A program made the position numbers and the translations under genes. DNA of 64,000 bases from UBA5399 sp964592125 (GTDB taxonomy: Bacteria > Bacillota > Clostridia > Christensenellales > Christensenellaceae): the NCBI GenBank assembly GCA_964592125.1, contig CAZQBV010000001.1, positions 15,694 through 79,693 of the forward strand, written 5' to 3'. Positions 1 to 6,413 of this stretch are shown here, piece by piece. The notes beneath the pieces were generated by a model that was not told where the DNA came from, did not search any database, and was given only the letters and a program-made list of their open reading frames with translations. How positions within the stretch are numbered: position 1 is the stretch's first letter; each line of letters opens with the position of its first letter.

Positions 1-545
1 CATTTGGTACCCTGCAGGAATTGATAGGGCGTATTGGTAAAAAGCTATTTCCTAACATACATAACAAAGTACTTATTCCTAAGAAGCTGGACAACGCGTT
101 GCGATACCTTCGCTACGCTGTACTGGCATTTATACTGGTTCAAACGGCCTTGGTGGGAAAGATGATTTTTGAAGGATTTGACCCATACTTTGCGTTTATG
201 AACATACTGAACAAAGAAGTAACGCAACTGGCCTTGGTATTACTGGCAATTGTTATGGTTTCATCGCTGTTTACAGAACGTCCTTTCTGCAAATATGCTT
301 GCCCATATGGCGCAATTTTGGGCGCGGTAGGCAAGTTGGCAGTGTTTAAAGTGCATAGGAATAAAACAACCTGTGTGGATTGTAAAAAATGTGACAACGT
401 TTGCCCCATGAATATTGAAATATCCAAGACAACAAAAATATCAAGCCACCAATGTGTGATGTGTTTGAGGTGCACCAGTGATGAAGCATGTCCAGTCAAA
501 AACACAGTATATATTGCGGGCGGCAAAGGAGAAGAAAACGTATGA
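1..545 (+). CDS. NapH/YccM-like membrane protein with two 4Fe-4S clusters (5' truncated)
   Basis: The gene runs in from the left edge: the reading frame is open from base 3 and starts with FGTLQELIGRIGKK, which fits the region just after the first CPxG motif of NapH/MauN/YccM-type electron-transfer membrane proteins. Two hydrophobic segments follow, then the second FCKYACPYG motif, then a ferredoxin-like tail with CVDCKKCDNVCP and CVMCLRC...ACP, enough ligands for two [4Fe-4S] clusters. Such proteins pass electrons across or along the cytoplasmic membrane, typically between quinol or a periplasmic partner and a reductase. The stop overlaps the next start (ATGA at 542-545), so the two genes are translationally coupled. 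The real start lies outside the window. Confidence 0.85.
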   Translation, partial: FGTLQELIGRIGKKLFPNIHNKVLIPKKLDNALRYLRYAVLAFILVQTALVGKMIFEGFDPYFAFMNILNKEVTQLALVLLAIVMVSSLFTERPFCKYACPYGAILGAVGKLAVFKVHRNKTTCVDCKKCDNVCPMNIEISKTTKISSHQCVMCLRCTSDEACPVKNTVYIAGGKGEENV

Positions 546-1504
546 AAGTGAAACCAATCGTTATTGTTGTGATTGTGATTGCCATTGTGGTAGGGGGCAT
601 ATTGCTGAGCATGGCACTGGGCGCGTGGACAACAGAGGAAAAAAAAGAACCCGCAAAAAACGCGGACGGCAGCTATATTGCCAGCGATATTCGCGGCTCT
701 TATACATTTGGAAATGTAAGTCAATATTACAACATTCCACTAGATAGCTTGGCAAGTGCGTTTGGTGTTGATCCTGCCAATGCGGAAAGTTTTCGTGTGA
801 GTGATGTAAGCACTTTATTTGGAGGCGAGGATGCCGATGTGGAGATTGGCACGGGAGCTGTAAAACTGTTTGTGGCATTCTATCTTGGGCAGGAAACTGA
901 CCTAGGAGATAGCAGTACCATGCTTCCGGCAGCAGCGGTGCAAGTTCTTCGTATGGAAGGGAAGCCTACAGAGCAGCAAATTGCATACATGGAAATGCAT
1001 AAGCTGGGCGATACGGTTGATTCACAAACAGCAGAGGAACCAACGGTACAAAAGACAGCCAGTGCAACAGAGCAGCAACCTACCATATCAGCGCCTGCCG
1101 AGAAATCGACTGAACCAACTGGTTCGGGAAGCGGCGGTGGCTCTGGTGAAGGCAATGGCGACAGTAGTGAATTAACAGATGTTGTAGTAAAAGGTTCCAG
1201 CTATCTGAAAGACATTGCCGATGAATATGCCATTCCGTTGGATGATATCGCGGCAGCATTCCGCGTATCCAAAGCGCAAGCGCCATTCTTTCAGGCAAAG
1301 GATGTCCGGGATAGTTTTGCTGACTCTAGTGGCGAGATTGGGGTGAATTCCATTCGTATGTTTGTTGCGCTTTATATTGGCAGCCCGTATGATTTGAGCG
1401 GTACAACAGCTATGCAGACAGCGGAAGGTGTGGAAATACTGAAATCACAGGGCAATTTGACGCAGGAACAGATGGATTACCTTGACAACCACACATTGGA
1501 GTAG
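542..1504 (+). CDS. membrane-anchored protein with duplicated ~100-residue domain
   Basis: I place the start at the ATG overlapping the stop of the upstream Fe-S gene rather than further upstream. The protein (320 aa) begins with MKVKP and one strong hydrophobic helix (about residues 5-27), so it is an N-terminally anchored extracytoplasmic protein. Two copies of one domain follow, at about residues 50-155 and 213-320. Each has the pattern YxIPLDxxAxAF, then AxxF...DVxxxF, then an [KR]xFVAxYxG stretch, and ends in EQxxYxxxHxL. A Thr/Glu-rich linker with GSGSGGGSGEGNG joins them. I do not know a specific function. Coupling to a NapH-like electron carrier suggests an accessory or binding subunit of the same membrane redox complex. 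Confidence 0.75.
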   Translation: MKVKPIVIVVIVIAIVVGGILLSMALGAWTTEEKKEPAKNADGSYIASDIRGSYTFGNVSQYYNIPLDSLASAFGVDPANAESFRVSDVSTLFGGEDADVEIGTGAVKLFVAFYLGQETDLGDSSTMLPAAAVQVLRMEGKPTEQQIAYMEMHKLGDTVDSQTAEEPTVQKTASATEQQPTISAPAEKSTEPTGSGSGGGSGEGNGDSSELTDVVVKGSSYLKDIADEYAIPLDDIAAAFRVSKAQAPFFQAKDVRDSFADSSGEIGVNSIRMFVALYIGSPYDLSGTTAMQTAEGVEILKSQGNLTQEQMDYLDNHTLE

Positions 1505-1569
1505 CGGTATTATAAATTTGCTTGATATGTAGCACAGCGTTCGGATGGTCGTTCAATACTTTTTTATAT

Positions 1570-1597
1570 GAGAAGAGTATGAGTAACTACTCTTCTC
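1570..1597 (+). terminator. hairpin between convergent genes, possible terminator
   Basis: A perfect 10-bp stem (GAGAAGAGTA / TACTCTTCTC) with an 8-nt loop lies between the Fe-S operon and the convergent permease gene, overlapping the permease stop codon. The T-rich tail on the + strand is weak (GTATTTG), so its terminator activity is uncertain. Confidence 0.45.
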
Positions 1598-2309
1598 GTA
1601 TTTGTATGGCTTTGGCTGGGCAACGCTCTGCGGCTTGAAAAATTGTGCCATCTTGTGTATTTTGTTTTAGTACGATGGCTTTGCCCTCTATCATCTCAAA
1701 AAAATCAGGACTTATCTTTGCACACAGCCCACAGCCCACACAGTACTCTGTTTTTACAAACAGACCTTTTCCTGTATCGTCACTTTCCTTGAGCGAAGGT
1801 ATCTCTTCCTGCTTGACAAATTTGGATGTGATGAATCCAATTAGGAAGATAGCGGCCGTTGTAAGTATCCAGCGGATAAACATGAATTTTGGGCTTAAGA
1901 ATTTTGCTTCATTGGCAAGCATGGGGATTTTCAATACTGCCCACGTGCTGAGCAATATTACAATGTTCATAATAGACGCGCCTTTTTTTAGCAGTGTGAC
2001 ACAAACTGGGAATGCTGCATAAACAGGCCCGGCGGAAACGCTTCCCAGCAGAAAAGAAAACACAGCGCCTTTGATGCCGGAGTTCTTGCCCAAATGTTTT
2101 TCAATGGCTTGTTTGGGTATCCACGCATCCAGCAGCGCGGTAAGCAATAGTATTGCTGGCATAATGATAACCATTTCTTTGAAATAATACCCGCTGTTTT
2201 GGATTGCCTGTACCCCCATAGGCGCTTTGAAAACGAATACTCCCAGATATGCCAGAAGTACAATTACTAAAAATTTATTGTTTTTTATGAATATTTTTGC
2301 TTTGCTCAT
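1587..2309 (-). CDS. permease half protein with C-terminal ferredoxin domain (DUF318/ArsP-like)
   Basis: 240 aa. About 180 residues form four to five hydrophobic helices with the permease signature GPVYAAFP followed by LLKKGASIMN. The last ~60 residues form a small ferredoxin domain: CVGCGLCAKISPDFF and a distal ERCPAKAI, giving four cysteines for one [4Fe-4S] cluster. The ATG overlaps the TGA of the upstream half permease (2306-2309). Each of the two proteins carries one copy of the AFP...GAxIM motif, so the complete transporter is probably a heterodimer of paralogous halves. Family members move metalloids or unidentified ions. The ferredoxin tail suggests redox control or electron delivery. 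The substrate cannot be read from sequence. Confidence 0.75.
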   Translation of the reverse strand: MSKAKIFIKNNKFLVIVLLAYLGVFVFKAPMGVQAIQNSGYYFKEMVIIMPAILLLTALLDAWIPKQAIEKHLGKNSGIKGAVFSFLLGSVSAGPVYAAFPVCVTLLKKGASIMNIVILLSTWAVLKIPMLANEAKFLSPKFMFIRWILTTAAIFLIGFITSKFVKQEEIPSLKESDDTGKGLFVKTEYCVGCGLCAKISPDFFEMIEGKAIVLKQNTQDGTIFQAAERCPAKAIQIREE

Positions 2310-2788
2310 AATATTACCCCCATAACTGCCGCAATTGCAATGGCAAATATAAAACTCAATCCATTGCGCAACACGGTAAACTTTGTGCCAAACTCACGTT
2401 TTTCCAAAGGAATTGTAACAATACCCACCATGGTAAGCGTAGTGATAAACGCCACAATGGGCATAATACCTGCGCCTGCCTCCATAAGAGAACCGGCAAG
2501 TGGAAATGCCACAAATGCCGGAATGAGCGTAATAGTGCCTACTGCCGCAGCTACTACTGTAGATACTATATTGTCATTCGAACCTAAAAATGTGCTCATT
2601 GTTTCTGGTGGGATAAGCGTTAGTATCAGTCCAATCAAAAGCAATACAGCAACAATATCACTGCCAATACTTTTCATCATGCCTGCCGATAGTTTTACCG
2701 ACGTAATTGTTTTCTTTTTGTCTTTGATTATGGAGCCAATAAACCAAATGAGCGTGATGATCCATAATCCAATTGTAAAAACATCCAT
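2306..2788 (-). CDS. permease half protein (DUF318/ArsP-like)
   Basis: 160 aa starting MDVFTIGLW. I chose the ATG at 2788 because a strong AAAGGGG ribosome binding site lies 8-10 nt upstream; a TTG six codons earlier would place that site inside the gene. Four to five transmembrane helices are evident. The motif PAFVAFPLAGSLMEAGAGIM matches the GPVYAAFP...LKKGASIM region of the next gene, so the two are homologous halves. It is the first gene of a two-gene operon transcribed away from the Crp/Fnr-type regulator. It is much shorter than the usual ~300-residue single-chain permeases of this family. Confidence 0.7.
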   Translation of the reverse strand: MDVFTIGLWIITLIWFIGSIIKDKKKTITSVKLSAGMMKSIGSDIVAVLLLIGLILTLIPPETMSTFLGSNDNIVSTVVAAAVGTITLIPAFVAFPLAGSLMEAGAGIMPIVAFITTLTMVGIVTIPLEKREFGTKFTVLRNGLSFIFAIAIAAVMGVIL

Positions 2789-2821
2789 TGTATTTACCCC
2801 TTTCAAAAAACCACAAGTTTG

Positions 2822-2827
2822 AGTATA
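2822..2827 (-). promoter_or_regulatory. candidate -10 of the permease operon promoter
   Basis: TATACT reads on the minus strand. If it is the -10 element, transcription starts near 2815, which puts the centre of the palindrome at 2850-2863 at -41.5, the classic class II activator position for Crp/Fnr proteins. No good -35 box is present, as expected for an activator-dependent promoter. Confidence 0.45.
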
Positions 2828-2849
2828 ATGGGAGATAATAAAAAAATAA

Positions 2850-2863
2850 GTAACCCATGTTAC
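2850..2863. promoter_or_regulatory. Crp/Fnr-type operator palindrome
   Basis: GTAAC-CCAT-GTTAC is a perfect 5-4-5 inverted repeat in the 98-bp divergent region between the permease operon and the regulator gene at 2887. The 5-N4-5 geometry is that of FNR-family boxes. It lies 24 bp upstream of the regulator start codon, so it could also serve autoregulation. Confidence 0.6.
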
Positions 2864-2886
2864 ACTTTTTTTAAAAAGGATAAAAT

Positions 2887-3540
2887 ATGAAAAAAATATT
2901 GGATTTTATGCAAGCAGTTCCATTGTTTTCCACTATAAAAATAGAATTGATAGAAGATATTGTGGCTGCTGGAAATTGCTTTATGCACGCTTACCCCAAA
3001 GGGAAGGTAATTCATATACAGCACGAAAAGTGCCAATACATGGACTATATACTTTCGGGAGTTGTAACTGTACAAGCGCTAGACGCATCTGGCAACATTA
3101 TGACTATTTCCGATTTCACTGTGGGAGAAGCACTTGGGAGCAATTTGTTGTTTTCCTCACACCCTTCATATCCCATGACAGTGCTTGCAAAGACAGAGGT
3201 CTCTTTGCTTCACATCCATAGTCAAGCAATTGTACGGCTTTGTGGAAATAGCCAGAAATTTCTACTGGAATTTCTTCGCCAAGTTTCAGACAAAACATTG
3301 ATATTGACAGGGAAAATAAATAGTGTTGCAATGAAGTGTATGCGTGATAGCATACTCGATTTTTTAAAAATGGAATGCAAGCTGCAAAATAGCAACTGTG
3401 TTGTATTGCCTTTTTCAAAAAAGGAATGGGCAGAGCTTTTGGGGGTGCAGCGTCCCTCGCTTTCGCGGGAGTTGAACCATATGCGACAGGATGGCTTAAT
3501 TGCATTTGATAAGCGCACAATTACATTATTGACTGTTTAG
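2887..3540 (+). CDS. Crp/Fnr-family transcriptional regulator
   Basis: 217 aa, the usual family length. Residues ~10-120 form the cyclic-nucleotide-binding-type beta barrel (HIQHEKCQYMDYILSGVVTVQ). A long dimerisation helix follows, then a C-terminal winged helix with the recognition region EWAELLGVQRPSLSRELNHM. There is no N-terminal cysteine cluster of the FNR kind, so it is more like the CooA/HcpR/ArcR group. An AAAAAGGA ribosome binding site precedes the ATG. It is divergent from the permease operon and a GTAAC-N4-GTTAC palindrome lies between, so it probably controls that operon in response to a redox or small-molecule signal. The effector is unknown. Confidence 0.85.
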   Translation: MKKILDFMQAVPLFSTIKIELIEDIVAAGNCFMHAYPKGKVIHIQHEKCQYMDYILSGVVTVQALDASGNIMTISDFTVGEALGSNLLFSSHPSYPMTVLAKTEVSLLHIHSQAIVRLCGNSQKFLLEFLRQVSDKTLILTGKINSVAMKCMRDSILDFLKMECKLQNSNCVVLPFSKKEWAELLGVQRPSLSRELNHMRQDGLIAFDKRTITLLTV

Positions 3541-3586
3541 AAGACGAAGGATGTATTGTAATCACACAGTCACAAATGCGAATTTA

Positions 3587-3612
3587 ATGTTTTGTGCTTT
3601 ATGGCAAAACAT
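3587..3612 (+). other. inverted repeat downstream of the Crp/Fnr gene
   Basis: ATGTTTTG and CAAAACAT form an exact 8-bp inverted repeat with a 10-nt spacer, between the regulator stop and the dehydrogenase start. There is no T-tract, so it may be an operator for the dehydrogenase gene rather than a terminator. Confidence 0.35.
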
Positions 3613-3660
3613 ACACAAGATATTTTGATCTGTAATTTATGATCGATTTAGGATTGAGAG

Positions 3661-4689
3661 GTGAGGCCAGTGTATTATTGGCAGACAAAGAAACAATATC
3701 AATTTCAGAGGAATGAGATGGAGAAGCGCGAGCCCGGATGTAATGAAGTTGTGCTTCGAGTACTTGCGTGTGGAGTGTGCGGGTCGGATATTCACATGAT
3801 GGAGAAATCTCTGCAATATGCACCGCTTGGACATGAAATATCTGCACAGGTTGTTGCGGTAGGGAATGGTGTATATCGTGTTAAAGCTGGTGATACAGTG
3901 ATTGTGGAAGATGTAACACTGTGTGGTGTGTGTACAGATTGTAAAAATGGAAACACACAGTGGTGCAAAAATGCATATAATTTAAATGGTCAGTCTGGTA
4001 TGGGCGAATATCTTATTGTACGTGAAAATTCTTTGGTGCCTTATGCAGGGATGGATCCAAGTACGGCAAGTTTGACGGAGCCGCTTGCAGTGGCGCTGAA
4101 TACATACCTTGCGGCAAAGATACCGTTGCATGGCACATTGGTTGTATTTGGAATGGGTGTGCTGGGATTGATGTGTGTGCGACTGGCAAAGTACTATGGG
4201 GCGCATAAAGTGATTTGCGTGGGTTCGCGCAAGGGAAGCTTTAGGAATGCAGTGCGTGAAGAGGCTGCGTATAAGTTGGGTGCGGATGCTGTGTTCTACT
4301 CGGATGAAAATGTAACCAATAGTGTGATTGAGAAGCTGAACGGGAAAAAAGCAGATGGCGTGATTGTAACATCCCCACCCAACACGGTTTCGGGTGCTTT
4401 GCAAACAGCAAAATACGGTGCAAATATTGTGGTGATTGGGCTAGACTTGGGGGGCAACGCAAAGGTGGAAATTGATATAGATCAATTGATTTTTAATAAG
4501 CATTCTCTTGTTCCTGTTTTTGCAGAACCCGCAAAAATGTTTCCGTTGAGTATTGAACTTTTGAAAGCAGGTGTGATAGACGCTAAGATTTTGGTTACAC
4601 ATACAGTGGGGATGAGTGAAGTGGATCAACTAAAAAAAATACTTTCTCAAGATACGCCGATAATAAAGGTGGTTATATTAAATGACTAA
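3661..4689 (+). CDS. zinc-dependent medium-chain alcohol/polyol dehydrogenase
   Basis: 342 aa, typical of the MDR family. The catalytic zinc region is CGVCGSDIH with GHE about 18 residues later. The structural zinc loop is CGVCTDCKNGNTQWC (four cysteines). The NAD(P) Rossmann motif is VVFGMGVLGLMCVRLAKYYG. It resembles sorbitol, threonine and 2,3-butanediol dehydrogenases, but sequence by eye does not fix the substrate. The start is a GTG at 3661 without a strong ribosome binding site; a GTG three codons later is an alternative. The gene stands alone between the regulator and lgt. Confidence 0.8.
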   Translation: MRPVYYWQTKKQYQFQRNEMEKREPGCNEVVLRVLACGVCGSDIHMMEKSLQYAPLGHEISAQVVAVGNGVYRVKAGDTVIVEDVTLCGVCTDCKNGNTQWCKNAYNLNGQSGMGEYLIVRENSLVPYAGMDPSTASLTEPLAVALNTYLAAKIPLHGTLVVFGMGVLGLMCVRLAKYYGAHKVICVGSRKGSFRNAVREEAAYKLGADAVFYSDENVTNSVIEKLNGKKADGVIVTSPPNTVSGALQTAKYGANIVVIGLDLGGNAKVEIDIDQLIFNKHSLVPVFAEPAKMFPLSIELLKAGVIDAKILVTHTVGMSEVDQLKKILSQDTPIIKVVILND

Positions 4690-4811
4690 AGTGCATGCAG
4701 CAGTACATTGTTTTTGATTTCAATGACCTCGTAGCAGAGACTGCGGAATATCCGAGAAACTGGAAAAGAAGTTAGGGCAACGACTCGATTTCTGTGCGGT
4801 ATCGCCTTAGA

Positions 4812-5600
4812 CTAGTTTTCTAGCTTTTTAGAACGACCATTTTTAGACCGATAAAACAAAAGAATTATAACGCCAATGCCAATTAGTATAAGGCTAATCC
4901 ACTGGGAAACAGAAAATTCTCCTACAAAACCGCGCCTAGCATCGTAACGGAAAAACTCTAAAACAAACCGGATTATGCCATAACCAATGAGATACATACT
5001 TAATATTCTTCCGGGCTTCCGCACTTTCCTGCCATAAACCACCATTACAATAAATAATATAAATACACATATAGATTCAATTAATTGTACGGGCAAAAGA
5101 GGAATATCTGTAGGAATACCCGGTATAGGTGAATTGTGGAATACACAACCATGCTCGTAGGGGATACCCCAGCAACAACCCACCATGAAGCAGCCAACTC
5201 GACCAATGGCTTGTGCCAATGGTAACGAGGGTAGAATGGTATCTACTACCTTCCAGAAGGATTCCTTATAAACCAAGCAGAACAACACCAACATAAGTAT
5301 ACAACCTATAAAACTGCCATAATACACCAATCCTGAGTTGTTGAAATACTGCAAGAAAGTGATGCCTTTGGTTTCGTGCAACAACAAAAATTCGGGTATA
5401 CCCTGTATCACATAAAAGAGTTTGCCGCCTAATAGTGCACCAACGCCAGCCATAAACATTGCTACAAGTACATCTACCTTGTTTAAGCCATTTATCTTGC
5501 TTCGAAGCAATGCAACAACAAATGCCGCAAAAAAAGCCAACAACAACATAAATCCGTAGCTGGGGATAGATAATCCGAAAAGATGTATTTCAGGGTACAT
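4812..5600 (-). CDS. lgt: prolipoprotein diacylglyceryl transferase
   Basis: 262 aa, beginning MYPEIHLFGLSIPSYGF. The ATG at 5600 is preceded by AAAGGAGG at ideal distance, so the 22 extra upstream codons are not used. The enzyme transfers diacylglycerol from phosphatidylglycerol to the lipobox cysteine of prelipoproteins in the cytoplasmic membrane. About seven hydrophobic helices are seen. The Lgt signature region reads AIGRVGCFMVGCCWGIPYE, the clostridial variant with Cys in place of the usual GRxGNFxNxE residues. The C-terminal tail is basic. It is a single gene behind a terminator. Confidence 0.9.
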   Translation of the reverse strand: MYPEIHLFGLSIPSYGFMLLLAFFAAFVVALLRSKINGLNKVDVLVAMFMAGVGALLGGKLFYVIQGIPEFLLLHETKGITFLQYFNNSGLVYYGSFIGCILMLVLFCLVYKESFWKVVDTILPSLPLAQAIGRVGCFMVGCCWGIPYEHGCVFHNSPIPGIPTDIPLLPVQLIESICVFILFIVMVVYGRKVRKPGRILSMYLIGYGIIRFVLEFFRYDARRGFVGEFSVSQWISLILIGIGVIILLFYRSKNGRSKKLEN

Positions 5601-5625
5601 GGAACCTCCTTTAGGCCTATAGAAC

Positions 5626-5663
5626 AAAAGGCAGACAACCAAAATGGTTGGCCTGCCTTTTTT
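5626..5663 (-). terminator. rho-independent terminator of the DUF4190-type gene
   Basis: Outer stem AGGCAG/CTGCCT and inner CAACC/GGTTG with an AAAAT loop, flanked by A-rich and T-rich tracts, so it could work in both directions. It sits 12 bp past the stop of the minus-strand gene at 5676 and before lgt. Confidence 0.65.
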
Positions 5664-5675
5664 CAAGATTGTGGT

Positions 5676-5993
5676 TTAATAAGATACACTGTTCATGATG
5701 TCGGTAAGAGCGGCTAGCCCGCCTGCAGTACCAGCCACTGCGCCAATTGCTGCTGCGCATGCAATAAACAATACAAGGAACAAAGCGGAAATGATGACAC
5801 CAATGATGGAGAGCACCAAACCAGCGGTTGCCATGCCGGTCTTTTCCACTTTGTTGGCTTTGGAGCTTAGCACAATGCCAACTATGCCCAATACCAGCGG
5901 TACGAAGGGAAGGAACAGATTGAGTACAAGAGATAAAATCAAACTCAATATGCCCATTACAAGCCCAACAATTGCAAGATTTTTAGATTCCAT
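5676..5993 (-). CDS. small membrane protein, DUF4190-like
   Basis: 105 aa starting MESKNLAIVGLVMGILSL. The ATG at 5993 has AGGAGG 9 nt upstream, while the 20 codons before it lie across the promoter. The first ~45 residues are hydrophobic with a proline break. A short charged loop SSKANKVEKTG follows, then a second hydrophobic stretch rich in Ala and Gly. This loop/helix arrangement (G-x-A-x-x-G-x-x-L-x-x-I) is that of DUF4190 membrane proteins. The function is unknown. It is monocistronic, with a good promoter and its own terminator. Confidence 0.7.
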   Translation of the reverse strand: MESKNLAIVGLVMGILSLILSLVLNLFLPFVPLVLGIVGIVLSSKANKVEKTGMATAGLVLSIIGVIISALFLVLFIACAAAIGAVAGTAGGLAALTDIMNSVSY

Positions 5994-6024
5994 AGAATAA
6001 GTCCTCCTAATAAATAATACTGTT

Positions 6025-6053
6025 ATTTTACCAATTTGTAGTGGGAGTGTCAA
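6025..6053 (-). promoter_or_regulatory. sigma-A promoter for the DUF4190-type gene
   Basis: TTGACA, 17-bp spacer, TAAAAT on the minus strand, 32 bp upstream of the start codon at 5993. Only one base differs from consensus. Confidence 0.75.
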
Positions 6054-6258
6054 ACAAACATGACTTGGAATACAATATTTATGTATGGTTTAAGAGAACT
6101 AAATATGATAACAAAATAAAAATTGAAAATATTAAGATATTAATATGAATTCTACGTACATATATAGTAAAAAATCATAAGAAATTTGAGTAAAAACTAG
6201 CTAAAATATTAATTTAGCTACTACAAAGGAATATATTGCGAAAAATGAAAAATAAAGA

Positions 6259-6287
6259 TTGAATTTTATATGAATTTTTAATAGAAT
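6259..6287 (+). promoter_or_regulatory. candidate promoter for the chemoreceptor gene
   Basis: TTGAAT, 17 bp, TAGAAT. The surrounding sequence is so AT-rich that chance matches are likely. It would give a leader of about 120 nt. Confidence 0.35.
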
Positions 6288-6413
6288 AAATGTATATTAA
6301 GAATAGTAAAATGCATATAATTTTTATTTCGACATAGAGTAAGGAGGCGCTTTTGTTTCGTGCATTGAAAGACTGCTTCATTTATTAAATATAGTTTTTA
6401 GGAGAGATACATA

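Larger units (their letters stand above)
5994..6413. other. AT-rich 420-bp intergenic region with divergent promoters
   Basis: The left end carries the minus-strand promoter of the DUF4190-type gene. The rest is very AT-rich. A plus-strand TTGAAT-17-TAGAAT promoter-like pair lies at 6259-6287. An AAGGAGG followed by an 11-codon open frame (6341-6388) precedes the chemoreceptor. No RNA gene was recognised. Confidence 0.6.

Noticed and set aside
140..724. 194-residue minus-strand open frame opposite the Fe-S gene
   Set aside because: Shadow of two real genes; Cys/His-rich composition and no start signals.
4695..4775. 26-codon open frame after the zinc dehydrogenase (MQQYIVFDFNDLV...)
   Set aside because: No ribosome binding site and no recognisable homology; may be a decayed gene end but cannot be supported.
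6300..6350. Sigma-28 (flagellar) promoter for the chemoreceptor
   Set aside because: TAAA and CGACATA are 19 bp apart instead of about 15 and the -10 match is weak.
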